64,000 bases of DNA from Puffinus mauretanicus (GCA_023333565.1 JAJKFH010003106.1:124001-188000); one strand, 5' to 3'; shown: positions 13,242 to 24,890, counted from the stretch's first letter. A program made the numbers and translations. The notes: a model not told the origin generated them from the letters alone.

Positions 13242-14309
13242 TGTGGTGGGTTGACCCTGGCTGGACACCAGGTGCCCACCGAAGCCGCTCTATCGCTCCC
13301 CTCCTCAGCTGGACAGGGGAGAGAAAATAGAACAAAAGGCTCGTGGGTCGAGCTAAGGGCAGGGAGATCACACAGCAATTACTATCACGGGCAAAACAGA
13401 CTTGACTTGAGGAAATTAGTTTAATTTATTACCAATCAAATCAGAGTAGGATAATGAGAAATAAAATTGAATCTTAAAATACCTTCCCCTCACCCATCCC
13501 TTCTTCCTGGGCTTAACTTCACTCCCAATTTCTTTACCTCCTTCCCCTCCGCCGAGCGGCGCAGGGGGTTGGGGAATGGGGGTTGCAGTCAGTTCATCAC
13601 ACGTTATCTCTGCCGCTCCTTCCTCCTCAGGGGAAGGACTCCTCACACTCTTCCCCAGCTCCAGTGCGGGGTCCCTCCCACGGGAGACAGTCCTCAGTGG
13701 ACTTCTCCAACGTGAGTCCTTCTCACGGGCTGCAGTTCTTCATGAACTGCTCCAGCGTGGGTCCCTTCCATATGGGGTGCAGTTCTTTGGGAACAGACTG
13801 TTCCAGTGTGGGTACCCCACAAGGTCACAAGTCCTGCCAGCAAACCTGCTCCAGCGTGGGCTCCTCACTCTCCATGGGGACACAGGTCCTGCCAGGAGCC
13901 TGCTCCAGTGCGGGCTTCCTATGGGGTCACAGCCTCCTTTGGGCATCCACCTGCTCTGGTGTGGGGTCCTCCACGGGCTGCAGGTGCATATCTGCTCCAG
14001 TGCCTGGAGCACCTCCTCCCCCTCCTTCTTCACTGACCTTGGTGTCTGCAGAGTTGTCTCTCTCACATATTCTCACTCCTCTCTCTGGCTGCAGTTGCTG
14101 TTGTGCAGTTTTTTTCCCCTTCTTAAATATGTTATCACGGAGGTGCTACCACTGTCGCTGATGGGCTCGACCTTGGGCAGTGGCGGGTCTGTCTTGGAGC
14201 CAGCTGGCATTGGCTCTGTCAGACACAGGGGAAGCTTCTAGCAGCTTCTTACAGAAGGCAAGCCTGCAGCCCCCCCGCTACCAAAACCTTGCCACGCAAA
14301 CCCAATACA
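13242..14309 (-). repeat. Solo LTR, ~1.07 kb, endogenous retrovirus
   Basis: In the - orientation it begins TGTATTGGGTTTGCG and ends GGGTCAACCCACCACA, the TG...CA ends of an LTR. It is flanked by TTGCG (13,237-13,241) and TTGTG (14,310-14,314). This 5-bp target duplication has one C-to-T difference, as expected from CpG decay. On the - strand a TATA-like AACATATTTAAGAAGGGG lies near 14,112-14,129 and an AATAAA signal (GGTAATAAATTAAAC) near 13,420-13,434. The LTR is GC-rich and carries internal tandem units (listed separately). No internal retroviral genes flank it, so it is a recombined solo LTR. The family is one I recognise as widespread in birds, but I cannot give a database name. Confidence 0.85.
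13650..14000 (-). repeat. Tandem ~50-bp GC-rich units inside the solo LTR
   Basis: About eight imperfect copies of a unit built around the word gctccagcgtggg followed by tccc(ttccac)gggg and tgcagtcctt-like text. Copies of the ccag(c/t)g(t/c)ggg core fall near 13,660, 13,708, 13,752, 13,802, 13,850, 13,905, 13,954 and 13,996, a spacing of 42-55 bp. They lie in the U3 part of the LTR, upstream of the TATA-like element. They create long open frames on both strands (for example 13,576-14,241) that are by-products of the repeat. Confidence 0.8.
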
Positions 14310-15422
14310 TTGTGCTACTAGTTTATCACTGGTACAGCTTCCTTTGTACTTTCTTTTAGTCAGCTCTTTTTTTTGCATCACCTATCAGAAATTTTCTGGA
14401 TTGGTCCTAATTTCCATCAACCTCAAGTAACGTTATTAAGATGGCATAGTCACACAGTCCACAGTGAAGATATGATCAAGTTAGGATTTTAATCTTAATT
14501 TGGTTGTGTGAACAGTGCTTAACTACAGGATGACTTACTGTTTGTTGCACATCACCTTGCCTTAATAATCATGGGTTTTTAGAAGCAGCTAGACAGTGTT
14601 TTATTTTCTCTCACTATTGAATGTATAGTGCACACAATTCAAATTCTACTCAGAAATAATTGTTTTATGAGATTTTTTTGGGGTGCTCACCTCTGTAGTA
14701 TGGGAGTGCTTCAGGAACATTCATTTATCCTCACAATATGCTTTTACTTTAAACTTGGTTTCCCAGATAAGGCTCAGGGACACAGAGGTACAGGGAAATA
14801 ATATCCACTAGTTTTCAATGTCCTCTTTGGTGCCTCTGAACTTTTTAGGATGAGTTAGTGTTTTAGAGCACAGATACTCATTGTACTGAGATGTGATTTG
14901 CAGAAGTGCTGGCCACTTAGTTGACCATTCAAGGATAGAGAAGTATCAAGTTAGTGATGAACTGTGGAAAAATGTATGTGATTTACTATATATTTCATAA
15001 GAACACTGTGAAAATATAATGCAATTTCAGGCATGCACATTTTTCAGGGCAACATTCAATTCCTTTATCTTTGTGAATAGTATTTCTTTTCTCGTAACTT
15101 CCTGTTTCAGGTGCTGTGTAATTTCCAGCTACTGAAACAAACAGTGGAGGGGATCTTATATGTAATTTACACTTTTGTTTCAAATCCTGAATATTTACCA
15201 AAATATTACCCATCCTGTATAAAGAATAAGGCAATGATGTAATATTGCAGTCTTCTTGTGCACAGATCTCTCAACTATTTCACTTTCCTGCCTCTGTATT
15301 TTAGGGCTCTGGTCCCTTTAGTCTCAGAATCCCTTCCCACTCATGATCTCCGGGTTTGGTATTCTTGTCCATGTATTTTCAGTGTCTTTACCTATACCCC
15401 TCTAGTCCTACTGTTATGTTTT
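14310..15422. other. AT-rich DNA between two solo LTRs
   Basis: I see no gene or clear repeat in this 1.1-kb interval apart from the TTGTG target-site copy at its left edge. Confidence 0.5.
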
Positions 15423-15427
15423 CCTAG

Positions 15428-16023
15428 TGTGCTGGTTTTGGCTGGGATAGAGTTAATTTTCTTCATAGTAGCTAGTATGGGGCTGTGTTTTGGATTTGTG
15501 CTGGAAAGAGTGTTGATAACACAGGGATGTTTTTGTTATTGCTGAGCAGTGCTTACACAGAGTCAAGGCCTTTTCTGCTTCTCACACCACCCCACCAGCG
15601 AGTAGGCTGGGGGTGCACAAGAAGTTGGGAGGGGACACAGCTGGGACAGCTGACCCCAACTGACCAACGGGGTATTCCATACCATATGATGTTGTGCTCA
15701 GCATAGATAAAGCTGGGAGAAGAAGAAGGAAGGGGGGGATGTTCGGAGTGATGGCGTTTGTCTTCCCAAGCAACCGTTACACGTGATGGAGCCCTGCTTT
15801 CCTGGAGATGGTTGAACACCTGCCTGCTGATAGCAAGGAGTGAATGAATTCCTTGTTTTGCTTTGCTTGCGTGCCTGGCTTTTGCTTTATCTATTAAACT
15901 GTCTTTATCTCAACTCATGAGTTTTCTCACTTTTACTCTTTGATTCTCTCCCCCATCCCACCAGGAGGGAGTGAGTGAGCGGCTGTGTGGTGCGTAGTTG
16001 CTGGCTGGGGTTAAACCATGACA
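15428..16023 (+). repeat. Solo LTR, ~0.6 kb, ERVL-like
   Basis: It begins TGTGCTGGTTTTGGCTGG and ends GGGGTTAAACCATGACA. The flanks are CCTAG (15,423-15,427) and CCTGG (16,024-16,028), a 5-bp target duplication with one mismatch. It shares its ends and several blocks with the provirus LTRs at 46.3 and 52.3 kb: the TGT-CTGG start followed by GCTGGGATAG-GTTAA, the ggtattccataccat block, ATTAAACTGTCTTTATCTCAA, and the GGTTAAACCA-GACA end. It therefore belongs to the same broad LTR group, but it is in the + orientation and clearly diverged. A TATA-like catagataaagc lies near 15,700-15,711 and an ATTAAA poly-A signal near 15,893. No internal sequence remains. Confidence 0.85.
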
Positions 16024-16028
16024 CCTGG

Positions 16029-19000
16029 TCACAGTCTACTTATTTCTCTCAGCCTCGCTTCTACATATGAATCAAGTATCTTCATTTCACAGGCTGCTGG
16101 TACATGAGTCAGTCAAAATTAGATTAAGATCCCATCCAGGATGAGAAAGCTTTGAGCAATAGTTAGAAGGCAAGTTGGCATTTTTCCTCTTGCGTTCCTG
16201 TGTTGACCCCCAGAAGGTACTCTCTAAGTGCTGCCATGAAATCTGGTCATCATTAGAAAGTGTGGGAAAGTACAAACATATTCAGGCAGTTCAAGATCTT
16301 TGGAAATTTAACTCTGTACTGAGCACATTGGAGTAGTTTGAAAGTTGCCTTAAAAGGCAGCATGTGGCAATTCTGACTGAGAACATAGTGCCGTTGTCAG
16401 CTTAAGGTGGTTCAGGACCCAGATGCAGGCTTTCACCTACTAAATTATTGAAATATTAAAGTCTTTCAGTTGAAACAGCAGCAACATTTTTCATTCTGGA
16501 CCCAGAGATATTTCTCCTTGTTCTGCTCTCAGAAATAGGTATGATTTTGCTGTAAAATAAGATAAAAAAATGAATAAATTATAGCAGAATGATATATATC
16601 AGCACAAAATAATTGAATTCAAATGATTAAAGCCTGATAAAATTAGGAAAGGTGAAAATGAGACCTCACAACAGGCAGAGTTGGGCAAACTTAACAAAAT
16701 GGGTGGCAGCATTCATCAGTTGCTGCAGTTGCAAATGGCTGTTGCAAACAGTACTTATGTTTAGGATTTATATAGCTAACTTTGGAATTCTCAGTACTGT
16801 ATTCAAAAGAAGGTAAACAGGTAAAATTTGATTAAACTGCTTAACCTCTACCACTTTGGGAATGCACATTCTAAAAAAGATTGAAGTTATATAATTATCT
16901 TCAATTTCTTTCTTAACACAAGTCATGCTGTGCAACTTCAGATATCTGCACACAGTAAACACAGAAATCATTTTGCTTTTAGAATAATCTTTCTTATATT
17001 TCACTAGTAAAGTAACTGCAGAATTCTGTTATCCTAATCTGCCTCATTTTTTAAGCAATTATTGTGATGATATTTATTTTCAAAGTATTCTAATGTTAAG
17101 ACATTACTTTCAGATAGTTGGTTGCTACAGTAAAAATGGTATTACGTTTGAAAACCCAAAATATCCAGCAAATCATTGTTTTTCATTAAGCTAAGTAATA
17201 TAAATCTTGATATGTAAAATACAAATATTTTAATTGTAAACGTAAGTAGAAGTGGTGTTCATTTATGTGAATATACACATATATACAGTTTTTCTAGGTT
17301 TTCAAGTTTTTGCAGATATAGAAAGTTTCCATGTTTTCAGATGAAGAATTAAAATAGTTCTCTATACAATTACTGTAAGTACAGGTAGGATCTCATCCTT
17401 GCATTAATGAAACACAGCTGGTAGTGACATGTGAGAAGTCCAGTTAACTGCCAGGTTTTTTGCAAAAGTAATGAAATAGTTTAGGTGTCTAATGTCAGAA
17501 AAAGGGATAATTTCAGAAAACTTTGATTGTACACTCTGTAAAAGTCAAATTCATTAATGGGCTTAATGTTAGCTATATAGAATAGAGACATCTAAATTCA
17601 TTAGTTGTATTTGAAATAGTTGGCTATTCATGAAGATTTGTTAAACCACTAACAACAACTTCAATTATTCTTTTTATCTAATCTGTTACATTCTCAATCC
17701 TCAATCTCTTCTTATTTTAATGTGTTTATGAAGTGCTTTGAAATGATTTAAAGTTACTCCTTTGGATGAAAGGGACTGTATTATTAAAATATCTCTAAAG
17801 TTACTGAGACATCAAACATCCCATTTCAGTTATCCTCATTTCCTTGTCTGCCTATGCATACAGGGAAGAAACATAAATTACTACACATGGATCTCTCTGT
17901 CTTTTCCAAACCACTGCCAAATTTGGGATTTCAGATCATTGCTTAGAACTGTGGGCTATATGAACTGTTCTGATTTGAAACCAACCCTATATCCTCTTAT
18001 AGTAGATACAGTAATTGTAATTTTAGGAAAACCGATTAAAGGTATCTCACCAAAACCTCTGTAGTTCTAGAATCCACACTGAAATTCACTGAGTTTTGTC
18101 ACAGCATTATGGAAGGAGTTTAATGACATGTGAACACCTTTAAAAAGGATTAAGGTTTTATCACAGGGTAGGAAACCTTTATTCATCTTTGTCGTCAGCT
18201 CCACAAATAAATTCTCCAAAATGAAGTTGTGATCATGAGAACTCTTCACTGACGACATATGTTAAGTACTGCTTTCCCTTTCCAATGAGGATCACACTAC
18301 TTCTTTATTTCATGTAAAACTACATGTAAAACTTGCTTGAAACACAAACTAAGAAAGTGTTTGATACAGAGAAAAGACAATTGCTGCAAAGATGTAATTA
18401 AAGTCTCATTTGGGCCATTGTTTCCTGCATGTAAGCATGATAGGTAGAAGTAGAGAACTCCATCCTTAAAACTCGAGCTCTTCAGGTTTACATGCACATT
18501 GTAAAGGAGAGGAATGTGACAATCTGTTTCTGCTTTCCAGAGAAACATAACTGCTTTAGCACCCAACAATACTACTGTTCACAATGGTCATGATGTTTAA
18601 ACCAACCCTGCTTAGTTGCTAAAAAAGTAGCACTAAGGATTAAAAACTTATCAGAGTTTGAAATATTTAGATTTTTCTCTACTGGGACAAATTGTTTTCA
18701 GTTATAACTGAGTAACTATATGAAAAAGAACACCACAGGGTTGTGCATGTGTAATCAACAACAACAAGACTACTTGATTGTAATTCTGAGAACAAATTAC
18801 GGTGACATAATCATTTTGGTTCAAATCAGAGGAAGTCTTTTATTGCTCCCCTAGAAGTCCTTGGGAGCGAAAAACCTATATACTTCACATCTTGGTGAAT
18901 TATGGTCCTCATCATGAACCAATGAGAACATTTTACTCCACCATCTCCTTTTATATATATCAGCTATTAACATAGATTGATAGACTATCACAGTTTCTGA

Positions 19001-20314
19001 CTTCATTTGAGGATTGTAATAAAAAGAAAGCAACAGGTGTGTATAATCTTTTTCATTTAAATACCTTTCAAACTCTGCAGATGAGTTGTTAAAATGTAGA
19101 GCAGGTGAGTATTTTGGTGTGGCTGTGTGACATATGGTAAACAAGAAAGACTAATATGTAGTATGGTGTCTCCAGTGTAGTAATTTTTCTGGGTTGGATT
19201 CAGTTTACTGCTATCCTATGAGTAATCCGAGCACTTTGCAATATTGCAATCTAATATATCTTTTCTTTAAAGGCGTCACTTATCTCATGCAAGTTTCAGA
19301 CTGGCTAGAAGGTGCATTACAGATTTCAGATATGAGAATTAAGAAGTAATCAGGACCACTTGCTATGGAATTAATAGAAATTAGTAGTCAAAGCAGTTTC
19401 AGACACATAAGTCAATTAGAGTCTGCTTTTCAGAGCAGTGATCATTCGTAATTACATTCTAAGTTAATATGAACTTTGTCTACAGAATTGAGACTCGCAA
19501 CATTTTTGATCTTAAGCAACAATGCAGTAGCAAGAGAGTGGTTATAAAGTGGCTTCACAAAGCCTCTCTTTGAAAATCATAGGCAAGAACAAGTGGAAAC
19601 CTTTGCACTCTAGAATATGTAGTGTCGCCTCTTAACATTGATTCTGATTTGAAGTAATTTGTGTTATAAACTGCTACGTAAAAGAATAGCCTACACAAAT
19701 GCTATTAATTTTCCATTTCAAACATCTTTGCTGTTTAAAACTTCCCTCCCCTTTTCCTACCTCAAGGCTTTCCTGCTCTGTTCCAGATTCATCCATTAAA
19801 AACTGACAGGTTGACACTTCGCATATTGTGCATGTTGCTATGTAAACTGATAAACCAGTGCCTTGCTACCAAAAAACTCAGAGCAGTGCAAAGATCCACA
19901 AATGCACATCAACTATTATTTTCTCTGTTAACATCAGAGCATCTGAGTGCTTCAGTAGGCTTTTCCTGAGGGTTCCTTTGTGTTTTTTTAATTAATAGAA
20001 AATAGAAAAATAAATTGGGAATATGCTCCAAATAAATAACAGTTAAAGTTCTTCAAAGATAAAAATGAGTGTGATAATCACAGATAAAAGTTACAAACTT
20101 GAACTATCAACTCATTATCCTTCTGTTCAAAATGAACCAAGGGGGAGATTGGTTGTCACTGTACTCATGACTTGCCAAAGATTTAGTGACTGCACTAACG
20201 TGGGAGTGAGAACAGAAAAGTCTTTCATAGTAAGATAAATAATTTCCTTCAGTCTTGAAGTACTGGGAGGAAAGAGCTTTAAACTAGATTTGAAGAGGGG
20301 AGGGGATAAAATCA
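16029..20314. other. AT-rich unique DNA, no gene seen
   Basis: About 4.3 kb. The open frames at 17,762-18,064 (+), 18,067-18,569 (-) and 18,851-19,144 (-) have no recognisable domain and no coding context that I can see. A short ATATACACATATATAC repeat sits near 17,271-17,286. Confidence 0.5.
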
Positions 20315-20612
20315 TGCTTGCTAGAGAGAAGCCTGGGGGTGGCACGCCAATGTTTGACGGATGGTGTGCTAGCGAGGTCCTTCAGTTTGCCATCTCAGTG
20401 GAGATGGGGGATGGAGAGCCACGCAGCAGCAAAGACACAATGGTTATTGATGTGTTAGAAACCATGGAAGCACCTGAGAATGGTCACATAGGAATTAGGG
20501 CTTCTCCCCCAAAAAAGGTGGCGGGATTAATAGCCCAACTGAAGTGCATCTACACCAATGCACGCAGCATGGGCAACAAACAGGAGGAGCTGGAAGCCGT
20601 TGTGCAGCGGGA
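20315..20612 (+). mobile_element. Host CR1 LINE, 5' piece (start of ORF2)
   Basis: This is the upstream half of a CR1 later split by another CR1. The reading frame through 20,535-20,610 includes KCIYTNARSMGNKQEELEA, the characteristic N-terminal start of the CR1 ORF2 endonuclease. The text before it is weakly CR1-like (5' region / ORF1-ORF2 junction), so the left boundary is approximate. The element resumes at 21,319 with the next residues of the endonuclease (AITETWW). That shows 20,612 and 21,319 were once adjacent. Confidence 0.85.
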
Positions 20613-21318
20613 GATGGATTGAGAGCAGCTCTGAGGAGGAGGACTTGGGGCTGTTGGTTGACTAGAAGCTCAACATGACCCTGCAATGTGTGCTTGCAGC
20701 CCAGAAGGCCAACCGTATCCTGGGCTGTGTCAAAAGAAGTGTGGCCAGCAGGTCAAGAGAGGTGATTCTCCCCCTCTACTCCGCTCTCATGAGACCCCAC
20801 CTGGAGTACTGTGTTCAGCTCTGGGGCCTCCAACATAAAAAGGACATGGACCTGTTGGAGCGAGTCCAGAGGAGGGTGACGAAGATGATCAGGGGGCTGG
20901 AGCACCTCTCCTATGAAGACAGGCTGAGAGAGTTGGGGTTGTTCAGCCTGGAGAAGAGAAGGCTCCGGGGAGACCTTATAGCAGCCTTCCAGTACCTGAA
21001 GGGGGCCTACAAGAAAGCTGGAGAAGGACTTTTTACAAGGGCATGTACTGATGGGACAAGGGGTAATGGCTTTAAACTGAAAGAGGGTAGATTTAGATTA
21101 GCTGTAAGGAAGAATTCTTCACTATGAGGGTGGTGAGGCACTGGAACAGGTTGCCCAGAGAAGTTGTGGATGCCCCGTCCTTGGAAGTGTTCAAGGCCAG
21201 GTTGGATGGGGCTTTGAGCAACCTGGTCTAGTGGGAGATGTCCCTGCCCATGGCAGGGGGATTGGAACTGGATGATCTTTAAGGTCCCTTCCAAGCCAAA
21301 CCATTCTATGATTCTATG
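20613..21318 (+). mobile_element. 5'-truncated CR1 inserted into an older CR1
   Basis: About 706 bp covering the C-terminal quarter of ORF2 and a complete 3' end. The frame at 20,675-21,127 carries [40 protein letters not shown] and [20 protein letters not shown], all matching the CR1 RT C-terminal region. A one-base indel near 21,112 shifts the final WNRLPREVVD-like motif into another frame. The 3' end is the typical CR1 tail, ending with the direct repeat ATTCTATGATTCTATG. The 5' truncation is normal for CR1 retrotransposition. It interrupts the host element between its ORF2 start and the rest of its endonuclease. Confidence 0.9.
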
Positions 21319-22543
21319 AAAACTATGATACAGTTGCCATCACAGAAACATGGTGGTATTACTTGTACAACTGGAGTGCTGCAATGGATGGTTATAAACT
21401 CTTCAGAAGGTATAGCCAGGGAAGAAGAGGCGGTGGGGTGGCCCTGTATGTTAGGGAGTGCTTTGACTATTTAGAGCTTGATGATGGTGATGATAGGGTT
21501 GAGTGTTTACGGGTAAGAATCAGGGGGAAGGCCAACAAGGCAGATATTATGGTGGGAGTCTATTACAGACCACCCAACCAGGATGAAGAGGCAGACGAAA
21601 TATTCTATAAGCAGCTGGGCAAATTCTCACAATTGCTAGCCCTTGTTCTCATGGGGGATTTCAACTTACCAGACGTCTGCTGAAAAGACAGTACATTAGA
21701 GAGGAAACAGTCTAGGAGGTTCCTGGAGTGTGTGGAAGACAATTTCCTGACACAGTTGATAAGTGAGCCAGCTAGGGAACTGCTGGATCTGTTGTTTACA
21801 AATGGAGAAGGACTTGTGGGTGATGTGATGGTTGGAGGCCATCTTGGGCATAGTGATCACAAAATGATAGAGTTTTCAATACTCGGAGAGGTAAGGAGAA
21901 GGGTCAGCAGAACTGCTACCTTAGACTTCTGGAGGGCAGACTTTGGCCTCTTTAGGAGCCTGGTTGACAGAGTCCCTTGGGAGGCAGTCCTGAAGAGCAA
22001 AGGAGTCCAGGAAGGCTGGACATTCTTCAAGAAGGAAATCTTAAAGGCGCAGGAGCAGGCTGTCCCCATGTGCTGAAAGATGAGCCGGCGGGGAAAAAGA
22101 CTGGCCTGGCTGAACAGAGAGCTTTGGCTGGAACTCAGGGAAAAAAAGGAGTTTATGACCTTTGGAAGAAGGGGCAGGCCACTTAGGAGGACTGAGGCCA
22201 CTCAGGACAAGGATGTCTTGAGGTTATGCAGGGAGAAAATTAGAAGAGCCAAATCCCAACTAGAACTTAATCTGGCTACTGCTGTAAAAGACAATAAAAA
22301 ATGTTTCTGTAAATACATTAGCAACAAAAGGAGGGCTAACGAGAATCTTCATCATTATTGGACGCGGGGGAAAACATAGTGCAAAGGATGAGGAAAAGGC
22401 TGAGGTACTTAACGCCTTCTTTGCCTCAGTCTTTAATAGTTGTTCTCTGGATTACCCAGCCCCCTGAGCTGGAAGACAGGGACAGGGAACAGAATGAAGC
22501 CCCCATGATCCAAGGGGAAATGGTTGGTGACCTGCTACACCAC
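21319..22543 (+). mobile_element. Host CR1 LINE, 3' piece (ORF2 endonuclease and linker)
   Basis: It continues the element started at 20,315. It holds the rest of the AP-type endonuclease: AITETWW near 21,340, GGGVALYVRE near 21,431-21,460, VYYRPPNQDEE near 21,559, GDFNLPD near 21,655 and the SDHKMIEF histidine box near 21,857-21,880. These are the expected metal- and DNA-binding motifs. A TGA at 21,681 replaces a conserved tryptophan, and further stops and frameshifts follow (for example TGA at 22,075). The element stops abruptly at about 22,543, before the RT domain, and abuts an unrelated GC-rich block. It is not functional. Confidence 0.88.
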
Positions 22544-22800
22544 GTAGCTCCACAGACCTGCTGCACAGCCATGGCCCCTGCTCTGAGCCCAGACCCAGAG
22601 AAGCTAATGTCCTGGCCTGGCCTCAGCCCAGCCCCATGCACGAGGGCCCTGCCCAGCTGTCTCCAGGGCTATGTTGAGCCTGGTTCCCCTCACCAGGCCT
22701 GATCCTGACCCCCCACCTGGCACAGCTTTGGCCCGTCCCCAGGGAGGTGCCCAATGCTTGGGGCTGGGGCTGCCCCCAGCTGCACCCTGGCAGTGTGTAT
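22544..22800. other. GC-rich block of unknown origin
   Basis: About 250 bp much richer in G+C than its surroundings, made mostly of Cs, Gs and repeated ccag, ccctg and cccag words, with very few CpG. It starts exactly where the CR1 homology stops. I recognise neither a protein nor a repeat family. It could be part of an old LTR or a lineage-specific repeat that has lost its CpGs. Confidence 0.4.
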
Positions 22801-23239
22801 ATTTGCCTGTCTAATTTCAACATGTATGATAATTGTACACTTCCAGCAAGTGATTATAGATAGAGAGTAACGAAACAAGGAATTTTGTAGATCTGAAAGA
22901 GCTACATATGGCATTTCCACACTTTAAAAAATTAGAACTGCAATACACTCCTCTGATGAATGTCTAGACCCTCTCCCCCAGTGTTTGTGCTCCTTTCTCA
23001 GTCACTGAAATTGGTTACAATGAATAACTCTTTGTTATTAAAGATAACTTTATTATCACTTCCATGCTTGAGTATCTGTGCTCCAACTTTGTGAAATCAT
23101 CCCAGTTTCATCAGTGGGACAGATGCTATTGTCTGAAGGTGAGTGTTTGGCTTCACTTTGTTATGACCTGTACTATGAGTTTAATTTGAAAGTGGAATTA
23201 GGCTAAAATGACCAGATGTCCTGGTTTAGCTGACACAGC
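22801..23239. other. AT-rich DNA, no gene seen
   Basis: I see nothing supportable between the GC-rich block and the next CR1. Confidence 0.5.
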
Positions 23240-24285
23240 TGGGAAAATCATGGAGTGAGTCCTCCTGGAACACATTTCTGGGAACACAAAGGAGAAGAAA
23301 ATGATTTGGAACAGTCAGCATGTATTTACCAAGGGCAAGTCATGCCTGACCACACAATTACTTTCTGTAATGAAATGATGGATTTGTGGATGACAAGAGA
23401 GCAGTGGATATCATTTACATCAACTTGAACAGGGCTTTCAACAGCATCTCCCACAATACTTTTTTATGAAAGCTAGAACATTATGGTGTGTGTGGGTATG
23501 CAACTGCATTAAAAATCTGGCTGGCTGATCATTGTCAGAGGGTAGCAGTTAATAGGTTATACTCTACCTGGAGGCGTGTAAAAAATGGAGTACTGCAGGG
23601 ACTGTCCTGGGACCTGTCCTGTTTATCGTCTTCATCAGTGACCTGGAGGAGGTGAACAGAGTGCGCTATCATCACGTTTGCAGGTGACACCAAAGTGTGT
23701 GTGTGTGTGTGTATATGGGAAGGGGAAGATGAGCTGTTGACATACTCGAGGGCAAGGCTGCCATTCAGAGCGACCTAGACAGGTTGAAGGAATGGGTCAC
23801 TATGAACCGTATGAAATTCAGCCAAGATGACCATGACAAATGCCAAGTCCTGCACCTGGGAAGGAAGAGCGGCTTGTAGTGACACAGGCTGGGGCCTGAC
23901 TGGCTGGGGAGCAGCTCTGTTGAGAAGGACTTGGGGGTGCTGATAGCTGGCAAGCTGGGCATGAGACAGCAGTGTGCCCTGCAGCAAAGCAGTCTGAGAG
24001 CTTCTTGCAGTGTACTAACAGAGTCAACAGCCAAATGGAAACAAGAGAGGGTCAATCTGGATGTAAGGAAGACCTCTTTCCACATGAGGACAGTCAAGCA
24101 GTGGAACAGACTGCCGAGAGGGGTTGTGCAGTGTTCATCCTTGGGGGTTTTCAAGATTGGACTGTATCAAGCCCCGAGCAACCTGGTCTGATGTCATAGC
24201 TGACCTTACTTTGAGTAGGAGGCTGGACGAGAGATCTCCTGAGGTCCCTTCTAATCTGAAGTATCCTATGATGCTATAATCCAGT
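23240..24285 (+). mobile_element. CR1 LINE fragment (RT to 3' end), decayed
   Basis: It starts at the RT motif region (gggaaaatcatggagtgagt, equivalent to GKIMEQ in the intact copy) and runs through relics of QHGF (cagcatgtatttacc), the LDFSKAFD box (aacttgaacagggctttcaa), GVPQGS and FADD (tttgcaggtgacacc). After the FADD relic a (GT)9 microsatellite replaces CR1 sequence. A deletion at about 24,017 removes most of the C-terminal RT region and joins directly to the agtcaacagcc-tail. The 3' end (tatcctatgatgctataa) is a degraded CR1 tail. Stops and indels are numerous. Confidence 0.85.
23695..23712. repeat. (GT)9 microsatellite inside CR1
   Basis: Nine uninterrupted GT units followed by gtatat. 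It lies exactly where the CR1 consensus region after the FADD box would continue. Confidence 0.9.
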
Positions 24286-24754
24286 TTAAGCAGCACTCCC
24301 TACTTTCTGGCAAAAATCTTTAGGTCACTTCTCCCTTGTTTTTACTTAGGATTGAAGGCTTTATCCTTGCATATGCAAAAAGCAGTGTCCTGGGAAGTTA
24401 GCCATTCATGGCATAGTGCGGTGAAACCCAGCTTCTGAGCTGTGTTGTGACCTCTTTTGCAGAATACACAATCTTGGGAAATTGCCTTTGGCACTGATAA
24501 CTGTATCGGATGGAGTAACCTAATGCAGTGGGAATGCCTTCTTTAATGTCACCTACGACAAAAGCATGCCCCCTGTGTCACCATAAATTATGGCCACTTC
24601 TGAGAACAGATTCAGCTGTATTTGGAAGGAAACACAAAAGGCATGACTCCTGCCTACGTATAGGACACAGAAATGGTAACATATAGATGTAGAGGGAAAA
24701 GTGTTTATGGTAGTAAGAGGTGAGAAGCTGTTGTGCATAATAATATAAAACAGT

Positions 24755-24890
24755 ATAAAATGCACCAGGTCAGACTGGTGATCTACCTACTCACTCTGAC
24801 TCAAGCAGTGCCTAGAAGAGGTATTGTTCTGGGTGAGCATGGAAGCCTAGACACTTCCTGTGGTCTATTCCCCTTTTCTCTCTTAGCTCT
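24755..24890 (+). repeat. Possible ancient amniote interspersed repeat
   Basis: The text gcaccaggtcagactggtg, then atctacctactc, then a downstream tctattccccttttc, resembles the same repeat type suggested at 2,920-3,030. It is strongly diverged and the family is uncertain. Confidence 0.35.

Noticed and set aside
13576..14241. 221-codon + frame and overlapping frames on both strands
   Set aside because: They arise from the GC-rich tandem units of the solo LTR. Several phases are open at once, and there is no domain.
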